In this document: piece by piece, positions 1 to 13,330 of the stretch
How the letters are laid out: the number at the start of each line of letters is the position of its first letter
Position numbering within the stretch: position 1 is the stretch's first letter
Source of the DNA: Sphagnum compactum
Lineage: Eukaryota; Bryophyta; Sphagnopsida; Sphagnales
DNA: 64,000 nt
NCBI GenBank assembly: GCA_965153455.1
Contig: OZ234493.1
Span: 5,208,001 to 5,272,000 of the forward strand
Direction: 5' to 3'
Made by a program: the position numbers and the translations under genes
Notes under the pieces: generated by a model
Database searches by the model: none
What the model saw: the letters and a program-made list of their open reading frames with translations, nothing else
Told to the model about the DNA's origin: nothing

Positions 1-1037
1 CTCCAAAACTATCAGTGAATGATGTGAAAGGTCAACTCACACATAGGGAAGGTGTGCATATATATGCAAAAAAGTGGTTGAAGTCTTGTAATTTAGATTT
101 ATTATAGTTGAATGTGGTGTTGCTTGAACTTCTACTACACATATGTCATATCATATTCACATGGGTGAGTTTTCTTACAATTCCCATCTCCTTGTTGAAT
201 CTATACCTCAATGAAAAATAAGTGGGAAATTGTCACCTTGTGAATCTGTTTGAATAATGTAGGTTTACATCATAAGCCCATCATGTTTTGCATCACTATA
301 GTTACATTCTTGAAATATGCATGTTTTAGCTTTTGTAGCAGCAAATGTAAATTAATTAGTTTTCCTTGCAATTAGTGGAGTTACATATGTATATTACCTT
401 GCAAGTAATGGGGTTGCATTTATATCACTACCTTGCAACTAATGTAATAAAAAATGTGTCATTGTAATCAACTAATCTATTCACATGTAACATGAACCTT
501 GTAATTATTTCAAGCGCATATGTAGGAGGCAAGTTGTTGCATGAGTTTAGAACCTGAGCTTAAAGCCTAAAGTTGGAACTTGGGTGGTAAACTGTCTTTT
601 CCCCTAAACACATGCAAGTGAAACCCAAAAATTTAACCACAAAATGAATGTTATATAGGTAAACCTATAAACAAACATGAGGATGAATGTAAGCATTCAT
701 ATTCATTATGGATGAATGATTTTTTTCATTCATCTAATGTATGGATGAAAAAAGTTAATTGAATTTGCATTTTTTATTATATAAAACTTCAATCAAAATT
801 ATGGATGAATGTTTTATTTTATCATTCAATTTTTATCAACGAATTTTTTCCTGCTAGTTTTAATTAACTAGAGTTTCATGAAACACAATTCAATAATATA
901 TGATATAACATTTGTCGAATAATATGTAAATTCCATTATAAACATATTTGATAGTTATGGTGTTAAATGTCAATTTTTTCAATGTTTTAATAATTATCAT
1001 GCTTACATCCACCTTGTGGTTTTTGTTTCAAAATAAT

Positions 1038-1082
<45 letters not shown>
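1038..1082. repeat. (TA)n microsatellite
   Basis: About 45 bases of alternating T and A, interrupted once by a C near position 1046. It is an ordinary simple sequence repeat and likely length-variable. Confidence 0.95.
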
Positions 1083-1085
<3 letters not shown>

Positions 1086-1099
1086 CAAATTGACCCAAT

Positions 1100-1500
1100 T
1101 TCGTTGACGATAATGGGGTTTTTCTTTTCCTCTCCAAAAATGCCACAACTTCCTTCAAACACATTTATAAGCATCGTGGACAACAATGGGGGACTTTTTT
1201 CATTCTTTTAATTTGAGGGTGCCACAACTTTCATCAAATCTAACTAATGTTGTTAACAACGATGGGTTTTGAATGCTTAAGATATTTTTAAACTACTTAT
1301 TGTCATTGATGACAATGGGTTTTTGAAATAAACTAAAATTCAATTTCAAACACCTTAATTAGCTCCTTCAAATAACATATTATCATACATAATAATGGGG
1401 TTTTTCTAATAATAATTCATTTTCAAGGTGCCTTAATTTTTCACATAGTACATATATTATGTTGTTGACAACAATGGGGGGCGGGGGTTAACACTCATCC
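1100..1500. repeat. Degenerate tandem repeat around an AATGGG-T motif
   Basis: A motif of the form (A/C)A(A/C/T)(A/G)ATGGG followed by T-rich sequence recurs near 1113, 1183, 1258, 1309, 1390 and 1468. In between are variants of a segment containing CCACAACTT and TTCAAACAC. Spacing is irregular, about 50-80 bases, so this is an old and eroded tandem array. No coding sense is visible. Confidence 0.5.
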
Positions 1501-4500
1501 CATGACAACCTTTTTTTTAATATTTAACATTGTTGATGAAATGATTTTTTAAACAAAATTTAGAAAATTATTTTGGTCCCATCATCATATTTTCCATTAT
1601 AGTCACATTATCCATCATTATTAAATGACATTCAAGTTTGAAATATTGATACTTGCACATCAAATGAAGATGGATATAAATAAATTTTTATTTATTTATC
1701 TTCCAATCATGGATGAATTTCATATAATGATTTATTTATTTAATCCAATTCATAAATGACATTCATCTATGGACACATTCATCCATGTAGATGGATTAAA
1801 ATTGCAATAAATTTTAAGCTACAAGTTCAAAGCTCCATGCACAAACCATCTTCGCACATGTAATTACATTGTTGGCATACTATGCAATTACCATAGTCAC
1901 ACATATGTTTCCCATGTAGTTGCGTGTAAATGGCATCATGATAATCATAATATCTTCAATTTTAAAAGGTAAATTTCTAAATTATTGTTCACTACCACAT
2001 GTTCACTATTCAACATATAGTCTTTGTTTAATTATCAAATGGATTCACCATGTGGATACATCATAACCAATCCACAATATAATTACAAAACATTTTATTA
2101 TATTGAAATTTTTGTTAAATTACTATCAATGACCATGTGGACACCATTTAATAGATAATCCATGGTTCAATTGTCGGACAAATTTATGGCATGAATATAC
2201 ATCCTAGTTATGCTAAAAATGTATTTATGAAAATATCAATATAGAAATTACTTTTTAAATTATTGTTTATTGCCATGTGTATATCATTTAACAAGTTATC
2301 CAAATTTGGTTATTGAATTGACTTTTGCCATTTGGATACAACCTAGCTAACTATCAACCACCTCATTACATCATACATGTTTACACATTTTAGTTGTAAA
2401 ACCAATCACAAATCACCATACCACATAGGAATATGTCATTAAAGATTGTAGTCATAAAATTAGTTGCAAATGATTGTGCAATGTAAGCATATGTGACTAA
2501 ACATTTTAATGGGCGCAATCACAATCAAATGAACCAATGGTGATGAAGGATTCAAGGATTGCAATCCTTATGTGGTCATTTTCACTTTCTCATAAAAAGG
2601 ACTTTTGGGATGAAATCTTTTGCAATATGTTACCAAAAATACATATAATTTTTTCAGTATATCACATTTTTGTATTAACTTTTCATGAATAACTAAGAAT
2701 TTTTTTTTAAGTGTACACACTCTACCAAATTATGCGTTTCGTTTTGAAAAATTATCTTAATTTCAAATTGTATGAAAATATGTTAATTATGTCAATTATT
2801 TATTTTATCATTTCATAAAATACAACTTTGTTTTAGATTTCATGTACATTACACCCCATTTACATGTGGTAAAAAACTCTTGAAATTTTTAATTATGTTC
2901 AATAGATTTTTAATTTTTAAAAGTTTCAAATTTCACAACTTTCAAATTGTCAGTGTTTTTTGAATGTGGATAATCAATTAACATCATCTCAATTTTTTTC
3001 TCATCAAATTTTTTTTATAAAAAGAGTCTTTAACTTAATAATTTACAGAATTGATTATTTTTTATGCAACTATTGTTCAAATTCAAATGTCTTTTACTAA
3101 AACCAAAACCCAAAATAATTTTTTTTGAATTTTTTTTTGGAATTAATCAACACTCATATTAGTCATTTAGCACAACATTCCATGATTAACATGGCATTAA
3201 AGTGGCACCACAAAAATATATCTAACAATATTACAGTTTTTATTGAGTTTTGGCGGTTGCCCAACGTGTTTTTTGGTTAGGTTGATTGTGACTGCACCCT
3301 AGTTGTAAATGTTAGTTGTAGATGACCAGGCCATGTCAATTGGATGAAAAGTTGGTGTTAGTTATATCTTGATGCAACTATAATTTCAACTTGGTACCAT
3401 GTAATGTTTTTTTCAATTAAAACCTTATGCAACTTGTCTTAGTGAGTTGTGACCAAGGGAATTTGTTGTCACATATGTCATTAACGACTCAAGAATAATC
3501 AATAAATTAGTCATTAATATGCAATTTTTACTGTGATAGTCTTGGACTTGGAAGATTCAAATGTGTGGATATAAGCATGTAATCATACAACACAATTCTT
3601 CAAAAAAATCATGTCAATGGCTTTTGAAAGGGTTGTGACACGCATTATTGTGACATGTTCTATTTTGTTGACATTTATGTATGTAGGTGCTTGGATAAGG
3701 TAACACACAACTATTAGGATTAATTTGAATGTCTCATAGTTCAAACATTTGTAAGCAAGTTTTAGCATAATCTTAGTGTGAACATGGTTCAACACCGTTG
3801 GTTCTTGAAGATATTATGTTGTCAATAGAAATGAAATACTCTTTTTTAAAAAGTTGAATATCCTTCATTATGTGTTGGGTGTTTTGTTCAAAGTTTGGTT
3901 TTGATACATAATGTTAATGATGTTAGGCACATATTCTCTATTATAAAATGCATAGTGCTTTTGATTACATGTGTGCATGTGCTTTCTTAGCAAGATTATT
4001 GTGACATGTTTTATTTTGTTGACAATGATGAATGTAGATCTTTGGATAGGGTAGCACATAACAAATATTAAAGTTATTTACAATGGATCAAAATCCACAA
4101 CATAATCAAATGAAAACATTTGAAACTAAATCATTTTTTAATCAGTCATTAGCAAGTTACACTAAAATACTAGTCATAAGTTGGGAAATTTCTATAATAA
4201 TATTTATTAAAATCAAGGTGAAAGTTTTAATCTTTAATGTATTTGTCAACTAGAATATAATTATGACTATGAATTGGACAACCCCATGCTAATGTCATGC
4301 ACATTATGTTTCATTCCACCAAAATGTTGAAGTTGTTTTGAAAAATGTTTTAAATCATTTAAATATTTTTATTAGGCTCCAAAAACATGATTTCAAATGT
4401 ATTTTTTTGGCAAAGACAAAGTGAATTTAATTGGCTATTGCCGCACATTTGTGTCACATGTCACATTGCAACCTTCAACATCATCACACATATACAAGAG

Positions 4501-5820
4501 GAATGTAAATAGTTTGATTATTTATGGATCCAATACCTAGTTGGATTCCCCAATAATGTTTAAATTGAACAATTCATAGGAACATGACACTTCATATATG
4601 CATCCTTGCAATGGACCCCTCACTTCTCATATCTATTGATGAAATATACCTTAAAACATATAATCATAATAATACCTTCAATGTTATCTTCATCTTTAAC
4701 AATAGCTAGAAAATAAAAATTATGACGAAATCTAGCTCTAGATCAAAGCTTCCTACAACTTATTATGATGTAGTTTTATGAAGGTCTTTCTAGGCTATAG
4801 TTGTGAACAAATTGTTCACAAGAAAACAAAATCAAAGCATGTGGGTGTGCACATTAGATCACCATCTTCACATGTATAAAACCTTGATCACCATATGATT
4901 ATATTCTCACTTCACACTAATCAAATGGACATGAACTAAATATTGTGCAAACAAATAAGGCTCACTCACATTCATGTTCTTGGCACATGGTTGTCTACCT
5001 GATCATGATTCCAACCAACCATCGTACTATATTATTAAATACATAAAATGTGGGCCACATTTATGATTTTTTTTCTTTTTGAAAGTTTTGGTCATATGGT
5101 AAAAAAATTGGTCTAGAAATATGGTCCAAAGGAATACATTTGTTTTGTTTTTGGACAAATTCATCATGTTTGATCACTTTTCCATTCAGATTTCCCAAAA
5201 GAAATTACTTCCAAAAGCTTGATAGGGTACATAATGAAGGTCGCCTTAAATAAAGGTATTGAAGAGATTTAGCCAATATAACCACAAACATCAAAATATT
5301 TGTATTGCAAATTGGAAATTATTTCTTGCTTTTAATTCTTCCTAGATAAGCATTAGCCACATTTTTAAAAAATTACCTACCAACCAATATGCCAAACCCT
5401 TGTGAGAAAAATATTGAAATTGATGTTTAATCATGTTCTTAAGAACCCAAAACTAAGTATACCATCTCTCTATCCAAGTTTTCACTTTCTTCATCTTGGA
5501 GCAACATATAACTCCACTTTTACCATGCCAAAAATTTCCAAGTTCAAAGATAGAGAGCCATGCCAACACTAAGTTGAATGTTGTGATTTTCTCCCTATAA
5601 TAATGTTGTTAGAATATTCAGGTATTACTTCATTCTTGACCACATTTTGCTTCCTTAGAATTAGAAGTTGAAAGGGGAAAGATAGGTGGCAACAATAATA
5701 ATTTATAATATGAGAAATATTGTGTACCCGTTCAAAATAATTGGTCTATCAAAATGCCAAAATGTGTAATACATTTTTTGTGTATAATCTATGTTTATAT
5801 TGTGTATATCTCTTTTCGGA

Positions 5821-6539
5821 GGGAGGGTGAAAGACAGCGAGTTAATTTTTTTCCCCTTCAGGGAAAGTGAGTGATGAACTTTTGGATTCTCTCACACTGG
5901 ACCACCAACCATTACATCGGGTCGTCTCTTTGGACCACCCGTCGTTACATCGGGTCGTCTCTCTCCTTCGCTCTGGGTCAGTGTTTCGGTTCTTTCGCAG
6001 GACTCGTCGCAGTGGCTGCCTGGCTGGCTTTCGAGCTGTTGTCAGAGTTCGGTGCGCTAACTCCACGCTCTCTGTCCCTGGCAGTCGCTTCGGGTAGTTG
6101 TCGAGGTTCGTAACGAGCTTCGAAACGCCGCATTTGGTGCTCTGTAGCGTTTTATTTTAGACTTCGGAGATCTGTTTGTCGGCGGAAGGCGAAGGGAACT
6201 TCTTTCTTTGTGTGTGTGTGTTTTGGGCGAGACCGAGGGATGTAAATCGATGAAAGATCGAGGCTTTGAACGCAGAAGGATCCGAATTGTGATATCTCAG
6301 TTGGAAGAGAAGGATTCGTTCTGAAACCCGCCGAGAACACGAACAAGCGGAGGCTTTTGAGAGGAGGTCTTGAGCTAGGATTTGTGCAGTAGTTAGAATG
6401 AATGCGGAGGTGGAGGAGCAGTTTGAGAGATTTCGTAAACAGTCCAATAGAATGCAAGTCTCGGATCATAAGTAGGAGAAGGAGGAAATCCATGTCAGGG
6501 GGTTGGGAGGTGTAATGAGAGCCGTGCAGTGATGGATGT
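5821..6539 (+). promoter_or_regulatory. GC-richer leader/promoter region of the first gene
   Basis: Base composition changes abruptly at about 5.82 kb to CpG-containing sequence with CT-rich patches, as in plant promoters and 5' leaders. A 13-base near-duplicate around CATCGGGTCGTCTC occurs at 5917 and 5950. A short TG run lies at 6209-6224. A good-looking 3' splice site (T/C tract ending in CAG at 5863) suggests the transcript may contain a leader intron starting further upstream. A 25-codon upstream reading frame starts with ATG at 6398 and stops at 6475. It is out of frame with the main protein. Confidence 0.45.
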
Positions 6540-8123
6540 GTGAGCCACCGGGGCAGTGGAAAGATTGATGATAACGGGAGGGAGAAGAAACCGGGGGGTG
6601 GACGGGTTACGGCATTTCTTGAGGGTGGACAAAGGATCCTCACGCTGGCGCCTGAAAAAGTTGCGCCCCAGGGGTGCACGAGTTTGTTGTCCTGCTCGAG
6701 TTGTTGTTGCTACAGCTGCTGCTGCTGGCCAGCCCAGAAGGGCTTGCCACCCCTCAAAGTGGCCTCCAACTCAAGAGTAGACGACGGGGGGGATGCTTAC
6801 ACGGTCCCCTCTTCACATGTGCCACTTTCTCCTCCCGTCATTCCTTCTCCTGTAGCTGCTGCTGCAGCAGCAGCAGCAGCATCTGTTGAGCCTCCTTCTG
6901 GCGTCAATGGCCACAGCCAAGTCCCCACTGTCAAGCTCCCAAGAAAGAGTAACCTAAAGCAGTCTTCTTCATTCTTCTCCCATGCAGAAAACGGAGTTAG
7001 GGTTTCAAGTGCAGAAGATCATGTATCAAACTCTGAAGCTGGAGAAGTCTCTGGTGTTGATGTGGCCGTAGACGAATCCGGGGAGAAACGTGAATGTAAA
7101 GTGCAATGGATTGATAACTTTGGCAAAGACTTGATCCAGGTTCATGAGTTTGAACCCAGGTAACAACCACAACCGCAACAAAATACTCTTGTTTTTCTGT
7201 TTCCATCTGATTCTCATGTTCTTCTTGTCACATCTTGCCCCGCTTCAGACACTTCTTTTTAACTTTGTCTCTGTTTTCCTGGATCTCCATCCCTTCATTT
7301 TCATGCTCGTTGCATGAGCTTCAGCTTTACTTCGATCTCAATCCATGCTTTTTTAGCTCAGATGCCAACTGAAATGGAAGTGCCACTTCTTGTTTTTGAG
7401 CCCATATCATTCGGGCAAATCTCTTCTGGATTGGGCACTACTGCTATGATATGCTTTGTTCCTTCTGTTCCGGCATGTACACCTGTGCATGAAAATGAGC
7501 TGGAAGGCAGATTCAATTGTAGATTCTGCATCACAAAGTGTCTAAATGTCTGCAGCTCATGTGGTGACCATCCTTGATGAGAGCTACTCCGAAATCAGAA
7601 CCCCCTTCTTAATCAGTCTACAAGAAATGGAGCCCTGATGCATCTTGCAACACACGTTACAGTCGTTGGACTATTGATTTAGATGCCATTAGTTAGATGC
7701 AGCTATTGGTGTAACTGCAATATAATGAAAATCTTGAGCTGTTTAGATCTTTTGTGACTTGATTTTCAATTGTGTTTTAAGTTGAAGCATTTGTGGTTTG
7801 AACCCTAGAAGCCATGAAAAGCAACTTTTGAAGCTGTGCTTTTCTGTTTTTGGTTCTTGAATCCCTGTTGAATGCATCTCATGTTGAGCTTCATCATGGA
7901 GTCTGAGGCTATCTTCGAAGAAGTTGTGCTGCTCAATCCTTTGCATGAATTTCTGTACTGATACCTCAAGGGTCTGGTCTCGAGTATGTATGAGGGTTTA
8001 TGAATTCAAAAGCTCTAATTCATGTGTGCAATGTGTTGCATGATTATCAGTGACTCAGGTGATTCAGAAGATGATGAGGATGACAGGGAACCATTGCAGA
8101 CATGTACATGTGTGATTCAATGA
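6540..8123 (+). CDS. Small plant protein with acidic CaaX-like tail, two exons, function unknown
   Basis: Exon 1 runs to 7159 and exon 2 is 8051-8123, joined by an 891-base GT-AG intron. The split codon (AG|T) gives Ser and restores a frame ending at TGA 8121-8123. Visible features are a Cys-rich stretch (CCCYSCCCW), a nine-residue poly-Ala run coded by GCT/GCA, a Ser/Lys-rich middle, and the compact core CKVQWIDNFGKDLIQVHEFE. The core is followed by an Asp/Glu cluster and the end CTCVIQ. The arrangement of a KVQW core, acidic run and Cys-containing tail is what I know from uncharacterised plant proteins; no function is established. The last four residues fit a prenylation CaaX box, with another Cys two residues before. 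The start is uncertain. The open frame extends back only to 6519, after TGA 6516-6518, and contains no ATG. Coordinates use a GTG at 6540 as a marker, so the true start may lie in an upstream exon spliced to the CAG at 6529, or the 5' end may be damaged. Confidence 0.7.
6852..6882 (+). repeat. GCT/GCA trinucleotide run coding poly-Ala
   Basis: A run of GCT codons followed by GCA codons encodes the poly-Ala tract of the first gene. Because GCT and GCA (CTG/CAG) units face each other, the tract is also partly self-complementary. Confidence 0.85.
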
Positions 8124-9360
8124 TGGTGTTGGCCAATGGATCCCCAGGTTTGGTGGATTCAAGCATAGGTGACCCAGATTTCAAGTATATTGGTTGGTGC
8201 AGACCTCTGCTGGCCTCATTTCAACACTGCTGTATGGATTTAATTGACTGCGAGACAATGACCTGAGCACTGTTTCCTATCATGATGTAATTCTCTTGAA
8301 GCTCATGCGATGTTCTTTCATCACTCTGCTCAAGTGCAGGTTTCATCCCTCCACAGAGCCAAATCTTCAGCTTCACCTCTGGAAGTGACAACTGGGTACA
8401 GGATAACTTTTCCACGATTCCAAATTGGAGTCTGTCTATGAGATGCTGTCCTCTTTTCCAATCTCAGGGACCAGCAGACTTCAGGTGCGGTGTGAGTGTG
8501 CATTTTCTACCTGTACCATGCAGAAGGACTTCCAGAAAGCATGTTGGGAACATGCTCAGTTTGGAAAGAGACACCAGGGCTGTGGTGATGATAACTCAGG
8601 ACTTGCAACCAAAAGAGCAATCCAGAAATAGGCACTCTTTGACCCCTGTGATTTCAGCAAACATCAATCCCCAAAAGAGGGGATTATAGGCCAAGAAAAG
8701 TGATGAGTTTGCAATGCAGTTTTGGCATATGGAAATGGCAAATAGAACTGTTGGATGCCATCTCTTTCTTTCTGTGCAAAGCCTTCTTTGCAGTGATACT
8801 GTTGTGGTCCCCATTTGTCGTGAGGTGGGCAACTCTATTTTCTGTGTACTTGAAGGTGAACTTGAGACATGCATGCTTCTGGCATTGCTAATGCAGGTCC
8901 CTTTAGGACTAATGCAAGGCAGAGTTAAGGTTATTAAACATTTTAGCAAGTGGGAGCCCTACAATTCCTCTCTTCTGGAGTTGAAAGTAGCAGAAGTGAT
9001 TAAATTCAGTCAGGATATGCAGTTACCCAGAACTCTTGGTTTCAGTTTCAAAATGCTCAGGTTTTGTGATATGTCCAATCAGGGTCCACATGCTGGCTGG
9101 TTAATTTGTTGCATCAGTTTGCTGGCTCAGTCTTTCTGAGGCACTTGTGCAGTCATGATGTCTGGTTGGTGAGGACCTGGTGTTTACCTGTTTGCTTGAG
9201 ACACATGGGGGTGAACAGAATCTCTTTGTTGGCAGACGGCAGTAAAAAAGTTGAAATTGACGAGCAATTGAGCTTGCCATTGTGGATAAAGTCTATCATT
9301 TCCAGTCTTATGCTTCAGAGGTTGTCAAGCCCAGGTAGAAAAGCAATCTAAAATGAGGGG
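8124..9360 (+). other. Non-coding tail of the first gene region
   Basis: This stretch keeps the less AT-rich composition of the preceding gene and then fades into AT-rich intergenic DNA near 9.4 kb. Frames are open for up to about 140 codons on the plus strand, but their products show no recognisable domain or biased composition. It is more likely a long 3' untranslated region or old flanking DNA than another gene. Confidence 0.35.
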
Positions 9361-12300
9361 ATGAATGTTTGGGGGAAAAGAAACTCTTTTCTATTGGGTT
9401 CCAGATTCCTAGCTAACCACTGCTAAGCTCTGGTTCTGTTTTTACTAACTACTGATTAACAACCCACTAGATCTTACCTATGTACTGTCCATCTACATGC
9501 ATCAACCTACAATGTAGTAACATATTATCCTACTCACCTACCCGGAGGACCTCTCCTTTTTAGGATAGGTAACCTCTTATCTTACCTACCTACTTAGAGG
9601 TTTCCAAAGATTGAAACCTACCATCAACTCAAGTTTGGACTCATCCACAACTGAGCTATAACAACTCAGTTGAGGTTCATCCTGACTTTAACTCAGTTGG
9701 GTTTATCTATAACTGAGTCATAATGAACTTCCAGTGCATGCTGCACTGGTGTTAGCTCAATCTGGCCCTCTAGAACATGCATTAAGGATAATTTCTTACA
9801 TCTTGAGTCTACCTGCCTGACTTTGGGCTAGCAATGTAAATATAATGGATCATGTGACCCTTAGCACTCAACAGTGCATCATCCATTGGAAACCCCTCAT
9901 GACTCAGTTGTGATTCATTCACACCTAGGTTACCAAGTTTACACATTGGTGACCTATTGTGGAAACCCTCCTATTTCCCTTTCAAACTACTATGTAAAGT
10001 AGTATGTATGTTAGAGCATCTCCACCGTTAGTTGGAAGCACCCCTCAATTGGTAACTTGTCATGCACCACCGCCCCCACCAAAGCATCCAATTGATATAC
10101 TTCCTCCTAGGCTGGGAAGAAACATCTCAATGGCCTCAACATCACATCAAGATATCATGACGAAATTTGATATCATTAAAGGAGTTTGAAAGTGTTTTTT
10201 TATTTTCAATATATTTTTTTTTGAAGTCCAAGCTTGCAAAGCAAGAAGCATTTTCAGAAAAAAAACATTTTCAAATTTTAAAAAAAGATAGTGTGAACTA
10301 ATGTGAGGTGATTATCGGATGATTACACAAGTAGGATTTAGGGTTTTAGTTTGTCGTTGTTTACTTTCTACACAAAGCTGGCGAAAGGCATCTCATTGTT
10401 GTTGTTTTTCCTAGATTATCCATCACCACAAGTGATTTCATGAGGGTAGGTGAGGGAAAGAAGGCTTGTTTGTTGTTTGTGTGTAATGCAATACTTATCT
10501 TTATGGAGCTTCTAATGGAGCAACATTTATGGTGAAACTTCATTAGAAGGAGCAAGGGAAGCTTATGTTTTGGGGATTTAAACAAGCTGAAAATGAGCTA
10601 AATGATCATATTGTTGTAGTGAATATTTTTGAATTAGGTTTTTGTGTTTGTGACTATTGTATTTTCTTCCATTGCGCTCATAGCTGCTCAATGACAATAA
10701 GCAATGTACTTAGGATTTTATATAAGGGGTCGATGCTAAGACATGATGATAAATTCAAGAGATCTGAATTGTAGCAAGTTGGGCATATAGAAAAATATGT
10801 AAGGGATTGGAACTTGGATGTCTTGATGAACATGGAAACCTTTTCTTTAGGTATCCTTAAGTTGGAGCGGATTGTGAAGATGAAAATCAAACCTTAGCTT
10901 GTCCTATTGAAGATGAATTTATAACTTACCTTCTATGCTAGCAAATCTACCCCATACTTTTAGTGATTTTTGAACAAAATTTCATGTTTCTATCTATTTG
11001 ATATGGAGAGTATTTAAGCTGTAAGGGGATGGGAATTCACATCTTCTTTTGTTGCCATATAGGAACTAATTTGATGCATTACATGGTAAAATGGGTTTAA
11101 CAACTCCATGGATCCAATGAATAATGAAAGGTCTAATCTCTCATAGACTTCAAGAAGATTTGACCCGATGTATGTGGAAGGTGCTAGTGGCATAATAAAA
11201 GGTTGTTGAATGATGTTGAACATGAGTATTCTGAGCATAGACATTGTCAACACCAGAAGCTTATTTACTTTGCTTTTTTAGTTCTTAAAAAAAAGTTTCA
11301 AGATAGTTGATGACATTGGTTGTTGGAAAACAACATATGTATTGTTGTTAGTGTTGTTTTAAACATTGTTTTTTTAGGTTACAACATCATGAGTTATTTG
11401 AGAGTTCATAGAGAGGTGTGCAAGTTTAAACAACGATGCAAAAATGTAGAGAGAAATGAAAAAATGTTCAAAAAGAGGTGTGAGCAGAAAGAAAGGCATG
11501 CAAACAAAAAATTCAACATACATAAAAACATGTAAGCAAAAAACCCGACACTATATAGAAAGGTGTTCAAGCAAAAATCCAACATTGTGCAACCATGAAA
11601 ACATTGAAAACCCAAAAATTGCAAAGCGTTGCATGACCGATTACACATAAAAAGTCACTACTAACAATAATGTAATTCACAAAAATCAAAGGGGTGAAAG
11701 CATGGTAAAGTATACCAAAAAAAAAGTTTAAAAAATACAATAAAAAATGGTCCAATTTTTTACACAAGTATAAGAAATTATATTGAAAATAATTTAAAAT
11801 AACATAATAAAAACATGGTGCTTTTCCTTGAGTTTATAATGAGGTGATTACAAAATTTGAGAAACCTTGGCACAATAAAATAGACAACAAAGATGTTTGA
11901 AAATAACTAGTCAAATTGAGTTTAAACATATTTTTCCATTAGAAGTTTGATGTATCCTACTATAATATTTAAACGTTGAGAACTTACAAATACATTTTAA
12001 AGTTGCATCATGTTGAAAATGGAGAATATTCAATAATTCATTTACTTTCATCTACTTGTACAAGTTCGGACAACCTAAAAAGTACGGGAAAAAAATTACA
12101 ATTTTTAATTTTTAATTTATTTGAATGCATATTAGAAATATGTGATCAATCAACATCATTGTGATAAAATTAAATATTATTCTCATGTTGATCATTAAAT
12201 AAAAAACATTAATACTTTCAATACATTAAAACTTGTTTACAGCTTCTTCTTCTTTTTTGTGAAGGAACAAAAATGGTTTACTTTACCTTGCTAACACCTA

Positions 12301-12480
12301 GAAAGCCATTGCACACAATGAAAATTCACTACCTAACTGAAATTTCAAAAAATATATTCCAAATAAAACATCACTAGTTATTTTCTTTGAAAGCCCAAAG
12401 GTAATCCTCAATGCAAAATGTTTATCCAAACTTTCTAATTTTTATTCCATCTCTATAATTAGCAAAATTGAAACCTCATT
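9361..12480. other. Intergenic DNA, nothing recognised
   Basis: Short frames only. Around 9.5-9.95 kb there are short repeated phrases built on ACTCAGTTG and CTACCTA, suggesting eroded repeats. No element ends, tRNA or exon could be supported. Confidence 0.55.
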
Positions 12481-12489
12481 ACATATGAA

Positions 12490-13330
12490 GATTCCATTTT
12501 TCAAAACAAAACTCAATCTTGTGAATGATCACTTGTGCTTGAAGGATGTCATTAACAATGTTCATATCCCAATGTTTATAAGAATTTTGGATTATGCGAA
12601 AGCAAGATTGCAAACATTAAAACACCGTTCAATTATGCAAACCACTTCTTTTTCTCCCCTTATAGTTCATGAATAGTTTGCACAAATTAAATAATGATGT
12701 CCATTCAATTCAAAGTTCAAGTCATTTCTTGCACCTCGCAACATGTCAAAAATCAAAAGCGACATGTATAGCACATTCATGTGATTGTTGTCACCATTAA
12801 GACCGAAATGACAATGCCATATGCACAAGCTTTGATTTGCAATTCGTTCTAGGATTATACAACAATGTTTATCCTTGTCAATATGTGAGCCTTACTAAAT
12901 AGCTATGCAATTCTTCCAATAATAATGCGTGCATTCCAAAGAGGTGAACATCCTTGGCCGATCTCACAAGTGCATTAATTTGCAATTAGCATTCCAAATC
13001 TTCTTGTGTTGGTTGTTTCAAGTACACATGTTCAAACAACTTTCGAATGGTTTGCATAAATCTTTTTAGACTTTCCATTGTTGTGTTTTCCCCTTGATGA
13101 TACTTTTCATATATTGCATCAGCTGCAATTCCATATTCAAGCATGCAAAGGCAGATGTGCATTTAATTTTTTTAATAAAAGATCCATCTTCCCTAATGCA
13201 TCCTGGCACTGCACAAAGTACCCATCATGTGCAATGACAACTTCAAGCAACTTCCCCAAATAAATTGTCGCTATAAAAGATTGCAAAAAAGTAATTGTGC
13301 ATGATGCACACCTCACCAAGTGTTCAATCC
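12490..13330 (-). pseudogene. PIF/Harbinger-type transposase remnant
   Basis: Reading the minus strand and allowing frame changes gives a transposase-like protein. From high to low coordinate it reads HDGYFVQCQDALGKMD, then EYGIAADAIYEKYHQGENTT, SLKRFMQTIRKLFEHVYLKQ, PTQEDLE, and SLECTHYYWKNC. Towards 12.58 kb it reads ERCFNVCNLAFA. This order matches plant PIF/Harbinger (DDE_Tnp_4, plant transposon protein) transposases, in which a YFVQR segment, a YG-ADA-E segment, the first catalytic region S-DCMHW-WKNC and an ERAFGVLQARFA segment occur in sequence. Here several stops and at least two frameshifts are present, and the Asp expected in the DCMHW region reads Glu, so the gene is dead. Terminal repeats of the parent element were not found. 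The exact limits are approximate. Confidence 0.75.

Larger units (their letters stand above)
1..5820. other. AT-rich intergenic DNA, no gene seen
   Basis: No open frame here looks like a real exon on either strand. The stretch is dominated by A/T runs and short direct and inverted copies of GGATGAATG/CATTCATCC near 680-830 and 1640-1800, which could form imperfect hairpins. A TA microsatellite and a degenerate repeat (listed separately) are the only clear structures. It ends where base composition changes sharply at about 5.82 kb, the start of the first gene region. Confidence 0.7.

Noticed and set aside
948-1211. 87-codon frame with an Ile/Tyr alternating run
   Set aside because: The run is the translation of the TA microsatellite; the rest has no protein character.
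6152-6679. 175-codon minus-strand frame opposite the first gene
   Set aside because: It lies antisense to the leader and first exon, and its Pro/Ser/Leu content mirrors GC-rich plus-strand DNA. The plus-strand exon is supported by splicing and a conserved core.
8714-9139. 141-codon plus-strand frame
   Set aside because: No recognisable motif, no splice context; composition is that of non-coding flanking sequence.
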